A stretch of DNA of 64,000 nt from CAADGN01 sp035443945 (GTDB lineage Bacteria; Planctomycetota; Phycisphaerae; Phycisphaerales; UBA1924). This document shows, one piece after another, positions 33,088 through 41,587 of this stretch. Positions within the stretch are counted from its first letter, which is position 1. Each line of letters begins with the position of its first letter. The translations under genes and the position numbers were made by a program. The notes beneath the pieces are model-generated. The model did no database searches. It saw nothing but the letters and a program-made list of their open reading frames with translations, and was not told the DNA's origin. The stretch spans positions 14,044 through 78,043 of the forward strand of contig DAOMNQ010000004.1 of assembly GCA_035443945.1 (NCBI GenBank), in the 5' to 3' direction.

Positions 33088-34812
33088 TCAGTGCCCGGCC
33101 GTGTACACCAGCGGCCCGCCCGGCCCGAGGTTGAACCCAACGCCCATCCACAGCAGCAGCATGGCGAGCCACACGATCGTGAACGTGATCGTGTACGGAA
33201 GCATCATTGAGATCAGCGACCCCATCCCGGCTCTCGGCGCGTACTTCTGCATCACCACCAGGATGATGACCAGATAGGCGTTCAGCGGCGTGATGATGTT
33301 CGTCGTCGAGTCTCCGATCCGGTACGCCGCCTGCGTCAGTTCCGGGCTGATCCCGATGATCATGAACATCGGCACGAAGATCGGCGCGAACATCGCGTAC
33401 TTCGCGCTCATCGAGCCGACGAACAGGTTGAACACCGCCGTCAGCAGCACGAACGCGACCATGAGCACCGCGGGACTGAGATTCGCCCCCGCAAGGAACT
33501 CGCCGCCCGTGTAGGCGAGCATCTTGTCCAGGTTCGAGTACTTGAAGTACTCGATGAACTGGGCCGCGAAGAACGCGAGCACGATGATCGGCGCCATGCC
33601 CGCCATGGACTCGACCATCAGGCGAGCCGCGTCGGTGCTGTTTCGGACCGTCTTGACGACCACCCCGTACACGACCCCCGGCAGCAGGAACAGGATGAAC
33701 AGCAGCGGCACGATCGCCTCGACCCAGCGGTCGAAGTGGTCCCCCGCGCGGTTCAGCCCGGGGATCGCCCCCATGCGTCCGCGAGCGTCGTCGAACGGCC
33801 AGCCGGGGATCAGTTTGAAGCACACGAACAGCAGCGTCGCCGCGGCCAGCACGCCGAACGCCCAGAACAGGCCGCGGATCTCCTCGGGGCGAAGACGCTG
33901 CGCCGCCGCGTCCTCCGCGGTCACCGGCGAAGGCCCGCCCTCCGCCGCCGCCTTTCCGGCGTAGCGGGGCTCGACCAGGAAGTCGCTGGTGATCCAGCCG
34001 ACGCCCGTGATGACGATGGTGGACGCGATCATGAACCACCAGTTGCAGGTCGGGGCCACGTTGTAGCCAGGATCGATGACCTGCGCCCCGGCCGTGCTGA
34101 ATCCCGCCAGCAGCGGGTCCAGGCTCGTCACCAGCAGGTTGGCGTTGAACCCCGCCGACACGCCCGCGAAGACCGCCGCGATGCCGGCGAGCGGCGAGCG
34201 GCCGACCGACTTGTACAGCGCCGCGGCGACCGGCGGCAGGACCACGTAGCCCGCGTCCGTTCCCAGCGACGACATGATGCCGAGGAAGATCATCGTGGGC
34301 GTGAGCAGTTGCTTCGGGACCACGACCATCATGGCCTTCAACGCCGCGCCGATGAACCCCGACCGCTCCGAAAGCCCGATCCCCAGCATCCCCACCAGTA
34401 CCACCCCCAGCGGCGGGAAGTTCACGAAGTTGTCGACCATGCTCGAGATCGCGTAGTACAGCCCGTCCGCCGAGAGCAGGTTGCGCGTGCGGAAGGGCTG
34501 GCCGTCGTTGCGGCTCAGGTCATCAACGAGTTCCAGCACCGGCCGGCTCTGCTCGTCGAGCGCAGCCCGCGTCACCGGCCGCCCCGTCTCCACGTCCAGC
34601 ACCGGCCTGCCCTCGTCGTCGAGCACCGTCTCGACCACGGGCCGCAGCATCTTCGGCTGCACCGCCCACCCGGCGTAGTGCCCGACGGCCGACAGGGCCA
34701 TAACCAGCACGGCCCCGAAGACGAAAATGAAGGCCGGGTCGGGCAGTTTGTTGCCGACCCACTCGATGAGGTCGAGCAGGCCCTTGCGGCGGTCGGCGGC
34801 GGCGTCGGACAT
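33088..34812 (-). CDS. AbgT-family transporter
   Basis: Inner-membrane transporter of 574 residues with about 11-13 helices. AbgT members move p-aminobenzoyl-glutamate or export sulphonamide-like antimetabolites. Family segments seen are WVGNKLPDPAFIFVFGAVLV near the N-terminus, NFPPLGVVLVGMLGIGLSE, TDAGYVVLPPVAAALY, FNANLLVTSLDPLLAG and RIGDSTTNIITPLNAYLVII. A soluble loop of about 60 residues (70-130) follows helix 1. AGGAGG lies 6 nt before the ATG, and a TACCTT hexamer about 36 nt upstream could be its -10. It converges with guaD, its end 4 nt from the guaD stop. Confidence 0.92.
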   Translation of the reverse strand: MSDAAADRRKGLLDLIEWVGNKLPDPAFIFVFGAVLVMALSAVGHYAGWAVQPKMLRPVVETVLDDEGRPVLDVETGRPVTRAALDEQSRPVLELVDDLSRNDGQPFRTRNLLSADGLYYAISSMVDNFVNFPPLGVVLVGMLGIGLSERSGFIGAALKAMMVVVPKQLLTPTMIFLGIMSSLGTDAGYVVLPPVAAALYKSVGRSPLAGIAAVFAGVSAGFNANLLVTSLDPLLAGFSTAGAQVIDPGYNVAPTCNWWFMIASTIVITGVGWITSDFLVEPRYAGKAAAEGGPSPVTAEDAAAQRLRPEEIRGLFWAFGVLAAATLLFVCFKLIPGWPFDDARGRMGAIPGLNRAGDHFDRWVEAIVPLLFILFLLPGVVYGVVVKTVRNSTDAARLMVESMAGMAPIIVLAFFAAQFIEYFKYSNLDKMLAYTGGEFLAGANLSPAVLMVAFVLLTAVFNLFVGSMSAKYAMFAPIFVPMFMIIGISPELTQAAYRIGDSTTNIITPLNAYLVIILVVMQKYAPRAGMGSLISMMLPYTITFTIVWLAMLLLWMGVGFNLGPGGPLVYTAGH

Positions 34813-34900
34813 CGGGTTCCTCCTGCGGCTCGGGACGGGCAGTCAAGGTACGCCCTCCCGCCGCCCGTCACAAGTCGCGGCGTGCCGGAAGACGATCCGC

Positions 34901-34906
34901 TATCCT
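34901..34906 (+). promoter_or_regulatory. -10-like hexamer upstream of the POT transporter
   Basis: TATCCT lies 35 nt before the ATG; a start near 34913 would give a leader of about 29 nt including GGAAGGGAAA near the start codon. Confidence 0.3.
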
Positions 34907-34941
34907 CCCCGCCGCCGCACCCGAAGCCGGAAGGGAAACCG

Positions 34942-36588
34942 ATGGCCTCCGCCAAGTACCGCTCGTCGCCCGACCAGACCCGCACGACGATGCCCCCCGG
35001 TGTCCCCTACATCATCGGCAACGAACTCGCCGAGCGGTTTTCGTTCTACGGCATGAAGACGATCCTGACGGTCTTCATGACCAAGCACCTGCTCGACTCT
35101 GCCGGACAGCCCGCCTTCATGTCCGACGAGCAGGCGAAGCAGTGGTATCACCTCTTCAGCGCGGCGGCGTACTTCTTCCCGATCCTCGGTGCGATCGTCT
35201 CGGACATCCTTTGGGGCAAGTACCGCACCATCCTGCTCATCTCGCTGATGTACTGCGTTGGGCACGGGTGCCTCGCCCTCATGGACCTGGGACCGATCAC
35301 CGGCGCATGGGACATGAAGCCTCTCCTTTTCGCGGGCCTCATCCTCATCGCCATCGGCGCGGGCGGCATCAAACCCTGCGTTTCCGCCCACGTCGGCGAC
35401 CAGTTCGGCAAGGGCAACAAGCGGCTGCTCACCCAGGTCTACAACTGGTTCTACTTCTCGATCAACCTCGGCGCGACCGCGAGTTCCCTGCTGACTCCCG
35501 TCTTTCTCGCGGGCATCCCGCTGGAGAGGGACCCCGCGACCGGCGAAGTGCTGCGCACGTTCGGCGGACCGTGGCTCGCCTTCGGCGTCCCGGGCGTGCT
35601 GATGGGCATCGCGACCTTCGTCTTCTGGCTCGGACGCAAGCGGTTCGTTCACATCGCGCCCGCGGGGTGGGTACGGTTCCGAGAGGAGACGTTCAGTCCT
35701 GACGGACGGCGCGCCATCTCCAATCTTGCGCCGCTCTTCCTCGTCTTCGTCCCCATGTTCTGGTGCATCTTCGACCAGACCGGCTCGGCGTGGGTTCTCC
35801 AGGCAAGGGCGATGGACCTCAAGTTCTTCGGCGTGACCTGGCTCGAGTCTCAGGTGCAGGCCGTCAATCCGATCCTCATTCTCATCCTCATCCCGACCTT
35901 CACCTACGGCGTGTATCCGCTGATGGGCAGGTTCTTCGAGCCGACTCCTCTCCGCAAGATCGGCATCGGGCTTGCCCTCACAGCGTTCTCGTTCGTCATC
36001 TCGGCGTGGATCGAGATGGGCATCCAGGAGCGGGCGCCCGAGGCCGCCGCCGCGCTCTGGGCCGCGCTGAACGAGGCCGGGATCGCGGGCGCCGGCGACG
36101 TGAACGCCGCGCTGCGCGCCGCGGCCGAGGCGGGCTGGCACGACAACCGCGTTCAACAGTACATGGGCGACATGCCGAACATCGGCTGGCAGTTCCTCGC
36201 CTACATCGTGCTCACTTCCGCCGAGGTCATGGTCTCGATCGTCTGTCTTGAGTTCGCCTACACCCAGGCGCCCGCCCGCATGAAGTCGTTCATCATGGGC
36301 ATCTACTTCCTCGGCGTCTCGCTCGGCAATCTTGTGACGGCTGCGGTCAACAAGATCATTGAGATTCCCGAAGTCCGCGACTCGGCGACCAACGATGTGA
36401 TCACTGCAGCGGGTTCCAGGCTCGGACCAGTGGACTACTACTGGTTCTTCGCGGCGATGATGGCCGCCACCTCCGTCGTGTACGTCGTCTTCGCGAAGTT
36501 CTTCTACCGCGGCAAGACGTTCATCCAGGGCCTGCCGCCGGACGATGCCTCGTCGATGGCGGAAGCGGAAGCGCCGGACGCTCGCTGA
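34942..36588 (+). CDS. Proton-dependent oligopeptide transporter (POT/PTR2)
   Basis: Inner-membrane major-facilitator symporter of 548 residues that imports di- or tripeptides with protons. The POT signature ExxERFxYY appears as NELAERFSFYGMKTIL in helix 1, and IGAGGIKPCVSAHVGDQF and FYFSINLGATASSLLTP match the second family motif and FYxxINxG. About 12-14 helices are predicted, with an extra loop at about 355-420. It is divergent from AbgT. It ends 7 nt from the end of the convergent membrane protein. Peptide rather than nitrate specificity follows from the ExxER motif. Confidence 0.93.
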   Translation: MASAKYRSSPDQTRTTMPPGVPYIIGNELAERFSFYGMKTILTVFMTKHLLDSAGQPAFMSDEQAKQWYHLFSAAAYFFPILGAIVSDILWGKYRTILLISLMYCVGHGCLALMDLGPITGAWDMKPLLFAGLILIAIGAGGIKPCVSAHVGDQFGKGNKRLLTQVYNWFYFSINLGATASSLLTPVFLAGIPLERDPATGEVLRTFGGPWLAFGVPGVLMGIATFVFWLGRKRFVHIAPAGWVRFREETFSPDGRRAISNLAPLFLVFVPMFWCIFDQTGSAWVLQARAMDLKFFGVTWLESQVQAVNPILILILIPTFTYGVYPLMGRFFEPTPLRKIGIGLALTAFSFVISAWIEMGIQERAPEAAAALWAALNEAGIAGAGDVNAALRAAAEAGWHDNRVQQYMGDMPNIGWQFLAYIVLTSAEVMVSIVCLEFAYTQAPARMKSFIMGIYFLGVSLGNLVTAAVNKIIEIPEVRDSATNDVITAAGSRLGPVDYYWFFAAMMAATSVVYVVFAKFFYRGKTFIQGLPPDDASSMAEAEAPDAR

Positions 36589-36595
36589 ACCGCCT

Positions 36596-37291
36596 TCACC
36601 CCGCCACGGGCCTCAGCGCCCCGCTCAGCAGCCCCCCCGCCGCCACCGCCAGCCACAGCCCGAAGTGGCACGCCATCAGGATCAGCGTCTCGCGCGGCGG
36701 CAGACGGAAGAACGACCACACGACGCCCGCGTACGCCACGGCCGCCAGCGCGAACTCGTCGATGCGCCCCGGGATCGGGACGTTCAGGTTCACCACCAGC
36801 GCGAACGCCGACACCGCCAGGAACATCCGCCCCGCGGCCTGCTCGAACCGAGAAAACCGACGCTCGGTCAGGAGCGAGGCGACCATGACGGCCGCCACTC
36901 CGGTCCCCGTGTGCATGAGCGTCTCGTACAGCGTCTTGACGACCGACAGGGCAGTTGGACGGAACGGCGTGTTCAGGCCGTTGAAGACCAGCGCGGCCAC
37001 CAGCGCAACCGCGCCCAGAATCGCCGGCAGTTTCCACCCTCCGGGCATCGGCAGCACGAAGTCCAGCCGTTCCTTCGGCTTTTCGTCCTCCGGTCTCGCC
37101 TTCGCCGTCTTCGGCCTGCCCTTGATCGCCGCCTCGACCTCGGGATCGCTCAGCAGGTCCGCGTCCTCATCGAACTCGTCCAGCAGCCCCTCCTTGAACG
37201 GCACGGGCTTCGGCCGCTCAGGCTCGGGACCAAGCGGGATCGGTCCCGACTCGTCGGGCCTGGCCTTGCTCGATTCGCTGGCGTCACTCAT
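36596..37291 (-). CDS. Uncharacterised membrane protein
   Basis: A 231-residue protein not recognised as a known family. Residues 1-75 are charged and Pro/Glu-rich, probably cytoplasmic and disordered. Four hydrophobic segments follow (about 88-110, 120-142, 155-175 and 180-222). No catalytic motif is visible. The ATG at MSDASE was chosen because GGAG lies 7 nt upstream; an ATG four codons earlier is possible. It is convergent with the POT transporter and divergent from the agmatinase-like gene. Codon use looks like its neighbours, so the gene is probably real. Confidence 0.7.
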   Translation of the reverse strand: MSDASESSKARPDESGPIPLGPEPERPKPVPFKEGLLDEFDEDADLLSDPEVEAAIKGRPKTAKARPEDEKPKERLDFVLPMPGGWKLPAILGAVALVAALVFNGLNTPFRPTALSVVKTLYETLMHTGTGVAAVMVASLLTERRFSRFEQAAGRMFLAVSAFALVVNLNVPIPGRIDEFALAAVAYAGVVWSFFRLPPRETLILMACHFGLWLAVAAGGLLSGALRPVAG

Positions 37292-37337
37292 GGAGGCTCC
37301 CATCCGTTGTTGGGATACCAGAGGATAGCCGTTCGGC

Positions 37338-37343
37338 TATCGT
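37338..37343 (+). promoter_or_regulatory. -10-like hexamer upstream of the agmatinase-like gene
   Basis: TATCGT lies 40 nt before the ATG. Expected leader is about 34 nt and contains the Shine-Dalgarno GAGGAG. Confidence 0.3.
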
Positions 37344-37383
37344 GCCCCGCCGGGCGCAGGCCCGCGCGAAGAGGAGCGACGAG

Positions 37384-38415
37384 ATGACCTTCGACCCAGA
37401 CGCGGCGGTCGCGCCGGGCGCAGGCGTGTTCGGCCTGCCTACCGCACGCGAAGACGCCCGCATCGTCCTCATCCCCGTACCCTTCGAAGCGACGACCTCC
37501 TACGGCGGCGGCACCGAGCGCGGCCCGGAGGCGATCCGCGCCGCCTCCGCCCAGGTCGACCTCCACGACCGCCGATTCGGACCCGTCTGGCGCCAGGGCA
37601 TCTTCATGGAGGACGAGGACGCCCGGTTCCGCCTGTGGGGACGCGAGGCCCGTGAGCACGCACGCCGCATCATCGAGCGCGGCGGCGCGGGGCCGGGCGA
37701 TGAGGAAGCCGTCGGCAAGGTGGACACGGCCGGCTCGCAAATGAACGCTCTTGTCGCCGAGCGGGTGTTCGCCGCCTTGGACGAGGGTCGGGTGCCCGGC
37801 GTCATCGGCGGGGAGCACAGCGTCTCGTACGGCGCGATCCGCGCGTGCGCCGAACGCTGGGGCGACATCGGCGTCCTCCAAATCGACGCCCACATGGACC
37901 TGCGCGACCGCTTCGAGGGCTTCCGGTGGTCGCACGCCTCCGTCATGTTCAACGTGCTGGAGGACGAACAGCGCGTGAAGCGCGTGGTGCAGGTCGGCAT
38001 CCGCGACTTCGGCGAACGGGAGGAGGAGTACGCGAACCGACGAGCCGGGGACGAACGCCGCGTCATCGTCCACTATGACGACGACCTCTTCGACCGCCTC
38101 GCCGCCGGCCGCTCCTTCGCCAAACGCTGCCGACGCATCGTCGAGGCCCTGCCCGAGCGTGTCTACGTCACCTTCGACATCGACGGCCTCGACCCCGGCC
38201 TCTGCCCGCACACCGGGACACCCGTCCCCGGCGGCCTCTCCTGGCGTGAGGTCTCCCTCCTGCTGGGCACGCTCGCGGCGTCGGGCAGGCAGTTCGTCGG
38301 GTTCGATCTCGTCGAAGTCGCGCCCGGCCCGGAAGGCGACCAATGGGACGCCAATGTCGGTGCCAGAGTCCTCTACCGGCTCTGCGGCCTCGTCGGGCAG
38401 TCGGCCGCTCGGTAG
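37384..38415 (+). CDS. Agmatinase/arginase-family ureohydrolase
   Basis: Dinuclear manganese hydrolase of 343 residues. All ligands are visible: His in GGEHSVSYG, the DAHMD triad in LQIDAHMDLR, and Asp-Asp in TFDIDGLDP. EVAPGPEGDQWDANVGARV matches the C-terminal Glu motif. In bacteria the closest sequences are agmatinases (SpeB: agmatine to putrescine and urea), but guanidinobutyrase or other guanidino hydrolases cannot be excluded. An insertion around 85-105 is longer than in E. coli SpeB. GAGGAG precedes the chosen ATG, and upstream in-frame codons are not family-like. No arginine decarboxylase is in the window. Confidence 0.87.
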   Translation: MTFDPDAAVAPGAGVFGLPTAREDARIVLIPVPFEATTSYGGGTERGPEAIRAASAQVDLHDRRFGPVWRQGIFMEDEDARFRLWGREAREHARRIIERGGAGPGDEEAVGKVDTAGSQMNALVAERVFAALDEGRVPGVIGGEHSVSYGAIRACAERWGDIGVLQIDAHMDLRDRFEGFRWSHASVMFNVLEDEQRVKRVVQVGIRDFGEREEEYANRRAGDERRVIVHYDDDLFDRLAAGRSFAKRCRRIVEALPERVYVTFDIDGLDPGLCPHTGTPVPGGLSWREVSLLLGTLAASGRQFVGFDLVEVAPGPEGDQWDANVGARVLYRLCGLVGQSAAR

Positions 38416-38422
38416 ATGCGGG

Positions 38423-39154
38423 TCAGCCGCCGCTCGCGGGAGAATCCCCCGGCCCCGGGGGAGGGAATCGCCCAGCCGTGCGACGGCGCAGTTCCGCTCG
38501 CAGTTCAAGCCGCATCGTGTCGATCTCCCGCCGCAGCCTGTCGAGCGCAGCGTCCGGCCCGTCGCGGAGCAGTTCGTCGTGCGGGATCGGCTCGCCGTAG
38601 CGGACTGCGACGCGGCATCCGAAGAGACGAGGCCACTTGGCGGAACGGGGCCAGGCGTCGAACACCCCCTCGATCGCCACCGGCATGACCGGGCACGATG
38701 ACCGGCGGACCAGTACGGCGACGCCGCGCTTGAACTCCTGCAACGCCCCGTCCGACGTGCGTGAGCCTTCCGGGAAGATGAGCACCCCCCGCCCCGCTTC
38801 GAGGCGACGGAGAATCTCGCGGATCGCGGCCGCGTCGGCCCCCTCCTCGCTGATGGGGATCGAGTTCAAGGCCCGGATCAGGCCGCCGAAGACGGGGGAC
38901 GCGAACAGCCCTGCCCTGGCGACATAATCCAGATGCCTCTTTGTGACGGCAAACCCGATCACCGGGGGGTCGAGGAATGACTGATGATTGGCGGCGAGCA
39001 GAACCGGCCCTGTCAGCGGCACGCGCCCAAGTTCCTGCACGACAGGCCGGTACAGCACACGGACGATGAGCGAGAGGAGCCGCCGCATCCCCTCGTAGAC
39101 GAGCAGGTTGCCGAGTGTGGTTCCCGGGCGTCTGGCCCGCAGCCGTGCGAACAT
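38423..39154 (-). CDS. plsC: 1-acyl-sn-glycerol-3-phosphate acyltransferase (PlsC family)
   Basis: Transfers an acyl chain to lysophosphatidic acid to make phosphatidic acid at the inner membrane. The 243 residues hold the HX4D catalytic motif as NHQSFLDPP, the substrate-binding FPEGSRTSDG, and PVMPVAIEGVFDAW. One N-terminal hydrophobic segment (about 18-48) fits membrane association. The ATG was chosen because TACCCT lies 6 nt upstream and earlier in-frame sequence is not family-like. It follows cmk by 46 nt on the same strand; the cmk-plsC pairing is common in several phyla. Identity as this acyltransferase family is firm, exact acyl acceptor less so. Confidence 0.88.
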   Translation of the reverse strand: MFARLRARRPGTTLGNLLVYEGMRRLLSLIVRVLYRPVVQELGRVPLTGPVLLAANHQSFLDPPVIGFAVTKRHLDYVARAGLFASPVFGGLIRALNSIPISEEGADAAAIREILRRLEAGRGVLIFPEGSRTSDGALQEFKRGVAVLVRRSSCPVMPVAIEGVFDAWPRSAKWPRLFGCRVAVRYGEPIPHDELLRDGPDAALDRLRREIDTMRLELRAELRRRTAGRFPPPGPGDSPASGG

Positions 39155-39160
39155 GAGCGG

Positions 39161-39166
39161 AGGGTA
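39161..39166 (-). promoter_or_regulatory. -10-like hexamer for plsC (leaderless type)
   Basis: On the minus strand TACCCT lies 6 nt before the plsC ATG, with no Shine-Dalgarno. It suggests an internal promoter in the cmk-plsC gap. Confidence 0.4.
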
Positions 39167-39200
39167 CCGTCCGGGCGTTTCCCGCGCCTCAGCAACGCCG

Positions 39201-39944
39201 TCAGAGCAGGGCGGCGATCCTCGTCCGGACCGCGTCCTCCAGCCGATCCACAACCTCTTCAAACAACAATCGGGTCGTGTCCACGCGGACGGCATCCGGC
39301 GGGCAGACCAGCGGCCCAACCGGCCGGGTCGAGTCCGAGCGGTCTCGTTCGACGATGTCACGAAGCAAGCGGGCTTCATCCGCAGGCAGGCCGGCCGCAC
39401 GCAGTTGGTCGGCCCGGCGTCGGGCACGCTCGGCGGGGTCGGCGTCGAGGTAGAACTTCACGGCGGCGTCCGGGAAGACCACCGACCCCTGGTCCCGCCC
39501 CTCGGAAACAAGCCTCGGATGCTGGTGCCAGATGATGCGCTGCTTCTGCACCATGTGGGCCCGAAGTTCCGGGATCGCGGAGATGGGCGAGACGATCGCC
39601 GTCACGTCCGGCTCCCGGATGCGGCCGTTGATGGGCCGGTCCCAGGCGAGCATCGCGGGTGGGTCGCTCGACCAGTCGAAGTGCAGGTCCGCGCTGCGGA
39701 CTTTTTCGACGATGGCTCTGTGGTCGTCGTGAGAGATGCCGTGGTCGATGACGATGGCCGCGGCGGCCCGGTACATCGCTCCCGTGTCGAGAAAGTCCAG
39801 TCCCAGCCGCGCCGCGAGGGCGCGCGCGACGGAAGACTTGCCCGTTCCGGCGGGGCCGTCGATCGTGATGATGATGGGCAGGTCGGGAGGCACGACGATC
39901 TGGGGACGAGGCCGGGTAGGGATCGTTGCGCCGCGTGATTCCAT
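39201..39944 (-). CDS. cmk: Cytidylate kinase
   Basis: Phosphorylates CMP and dCMP with ATP for nucleotide synthesis. The 247 residues show the P-loop IDGPAGTGKSSVARALA (about 28-44), LDTGAMYRA (nucleotide site), the REPDVT segment, GRDQGSVVFPDA (the family GRDxGTxVFPDA) and RRADQL. The ATG at MESRGA was chosen; a TTG four codons upstream is possible. About 20 extra residues precede the P-loop compared with E. coli. No clear Shine-Dalgarno. It is followed by plsC on the same strand and preceded by a TIM-barrel protein whose stop is 30 nt upstream. Confidence 0.93.
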   Translation of the reverse strand: MESRGATIPTRPRPQIVVPPDLPIIITIDGPAGTGKSSVARALAARLGLDFLDTGAMYRAAAAIVIDHGISHDDHRAIVEKVRSADLHFDWSSDPPAMLAWDRPINGRIREPDVTAIVSPISAIPELRAHMVQKQRIIWHQHPRLVSEGRDQGSVVFPDAAVKFYLDADPAERARRRADQLRAAGLPADEARLLRDIVERDRSDSTRPVGPLVCPPDAVRVDTTRLLFEEVVDRLEDAVRTRIAALL

Positions 39945-39974
39945 CGCTCGGCCCAACCCCCGGCCGCACAGGCG

Positions 39975-40838
39975 TTACGCCTCGACGGCCCGGCGGATCG
40001 CATCCACCAACGCCGCTCGGCTCATCTTCACGCCCAGTGTAGCGTCTCCTCCGCCACGGTACTCCACCGCCAGATTGCCGTCGAACCCCACCGACAGCAC
40101 AGCCCGAACCATCGGCTCCAGCGCGTACGCGGTGTGCTCGGGCGGTGGAGGCTCCTCCGGGATATCTGGCTCCGGCTGGGCATTCTTGCGGGGCTTGGAG
40201 GCGGTCGGCACAGCAAACGTCACCGTCGAGGCGGAGACGGCCGCGGCATACGGCGTGAGGCGACGCAGGTAGGAAACCGCGTCGCCGGACGCGACGGCCG
40301 TCTGGAAATCGGGCATGGTGCCGATCCGGAAGCCCCCGACCGACTTGATGAGTTCGGTGAGGCGAACAGGCTCGGCCGTCAGGCCGGGAGCGGGGGCGAG
40401 CGCCAGGTTGATCTCGAGTTTCTCCGCTCGCTCGACGACAGGCCGAAGCCGCTCGGCCACGACCTCCTCGCTCTCTTCCGACGCGTCCGACTGGATGCAG
40501 ACGGAAACGGCGTTGCAGCCGAGGAACGCGCCCGCCTGGAGCACCCGCTTCGCCCGTTCCACGACTTTCTCCCCCTCATCCTCGTTGAGGCTTGCGAAGG
40601 CCAGGGGACGGGGTTCGATCAACACCAGGCACGAGCAGCGGGCCTTGTCCGCGCTGTCGCGAAGACGCTCGAGGTCGCGGGCCTCAGCGCCAACAAGGAG
40701 GCCGGTGGAGAGGTTCAATCCGTGCAGTCCCAGATCGCCGCCAACGATCGCCGGCAGGGCGTGCAGGTCCGGCTTGCCGGATGAACGCCGTGTGGCAAGG
40801 AAGGGTCGCGCATCGGTCACTGTGAGCGTCAGCAGCAT
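39975..40838 (-). CDS. Sugar phosphate isomerase/epimerase-like TIM-barrel protein
   Basis: A 287-residue protein resembling the xylose isomerase-like TIM-barrel (AP endonuclease family 2) superfamily. Supporting segments are GLHGLNLS, RAKRVLQAGAFLGCNAVSV, LAPAPGLTAEP and the C-terminal VGFDGNLAVEYRGGGDATLGV. The metal-binding Glu/Asp/His positions are poorly kept, so catalysis is doubtful. A Pro/Glu-rich insertion (about 232-245) interrupts the C-terminal third. Function unknown. It lies upstream of cmk on the same strand with a 30-nt gap. TATCCA, a near match to the -10 pattern, lies 5 nt before the ATG. Confidence 0.65.
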   Translation of the reverse strand: MLLTLTVTDARPFLATRRSSGKPDLHALPAIVGGDLGLHGLNLSTGLLVGAEARDLERLRDSADKARCSCLVLIEPRPLAFASLNEDEGEKVVERAKRVLQAGAFLGCNAVSVCIQSDASEESEEVVAERLRPVVERAEKLEINLALAPAPGLTAEPVRLTELIKSVGGFRIGTMPDFQTAVASGDAVSYLRRLTPYAAAVSASTVTFAVPTASKPRKNAQPEPDIPEEPPPPEHTAYALEPMVRAVLSVGFDGNLAVEYRGGGDATLGVKMSRAALVDAIRRAVEA

Positions 40839-41157
40839 GTCCGTGGATACCCCTCCGGCCAGCAGACTCTACCCGTGCAACCCCTGAGCCGCCACGGAAA
40901 GCCGGACAGGCAGGGTACGACAAAGAAAGACGGTCGGGCCGTGAGGCACCGACCGTCCGGAGGGGAGAGACAGGTGAGAAGTGGCCACAATAGCGGAATC
41001 GTTCAAGCCATGTCAAGCCGCCTTTGGCAAGGGGGGCAGACTTGGGGTTTCCACTTGAGGAACAGGCTCATACCATTCCGCCCGCTCTGGATGGCTCAGG
41101 CCATCGAATGAAGCGACAAGGCCGAACCTGTCAGCACCCTCTTCCGAAGGAATGCCC
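40839..41157. other. Intergenic region, divergent TIM-barrel gene and gcvH
   Basis: About 320 nt without a supported gene. It holds one strong hairpin (40929-40957), otherwise unremarkable sequence. I looked for a glycine riboswitch ahead of gcvH and did not find its conserved core. Confidence 0.5.
40929..40957 (-). terminator. Terminator-like hairpin on the minus strand
   Basis: Perfect 9-bp arms GACGGTCGG/CCGACCGTC around an 11-nt loop; on the minus strand the stem is followed directly by TTTCTTTG. No minus-strand gene lies upstream of it in this region, so it would end an unannotated short transcript or act as an attenuator ahead of the TIM-barrel gene. Confidence 0.4.
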
Positions 41158-41538
41158 ATGGCCAGCCCGTCCGACCGCCGCTACTCCGACTCGCACGAAT
41201 GGCACAAGATCGAAGGCGAAACGCTCACGCTCGGGCTGACGCGGTTCGCCGTCGATCAACTCACGGACGTCACCTACGTCGAGATGAAGAAGCCCGGTTT
41301 CGCGTTCCGCGCCGGCGACTCGGTGGGCGAGGTCGAGAGCGTGAAGACGACGAGCGATGTGTATTGCGCGTGCGCGGGCGAGGTGCTCGAGGCCAACCCG
41401 GCTGTCGCCGAAGACCCGAGCCTGCTCAACAGCGACCCCTACGGCGCGGGCTGGCTCGTGAAGATCACGATCAAGGACGCGGCGGGGCTGGACGGGCTGA
41501 TGGACGCGGCCGCCTACGACGCCAAGTACGGCACGTGA
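41158..41538 (+). CDS. gcvH: Glycine cleavage system H protein
   Basis: Lipoyl carrier that shuttles the aminomethyl group between the P, T and L proteins of glycine cleavage. The 126 residues have YSDSHEWHKIEGETLTLGLT at the N-terminus and the lipoylated Lys63 in GEVESVKTTSDVY, then EANPAVAEDPSLLNSDPYGAGWL. The second of two close ATGs was chosen because GAAGGA lies 6 nt before it. No gcvT or gcvP is nearby. It is followed 49 nt downstream by an ABC exporter, which is unlikely to be functionally linked. Confidence 0.95.
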   Translation: MASPSDRRYSDSHEWHKIEGETLTLGLTRFAVDQLTDVTYVEMKKPGFAFRAGDSVGEVESVKTTSDVYCACAGEVLEANPAVAEDPSLLNSDPYGAGWLVKITIKDAAGLDGLMDAAAYDAKYGT

Positions 41539-41587
41539 GCCGACGAACTCCCAGCATCGAACGGCGCGGGACACGGGCGGTGCCCGC

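Noticed and set aside
40839..41157. Glycine riboswitch ahead of gcvH
   Set aside because: Only a short CCGAAGGA near the start codon resembles it; the paired stems and remaining conserved core are missing.
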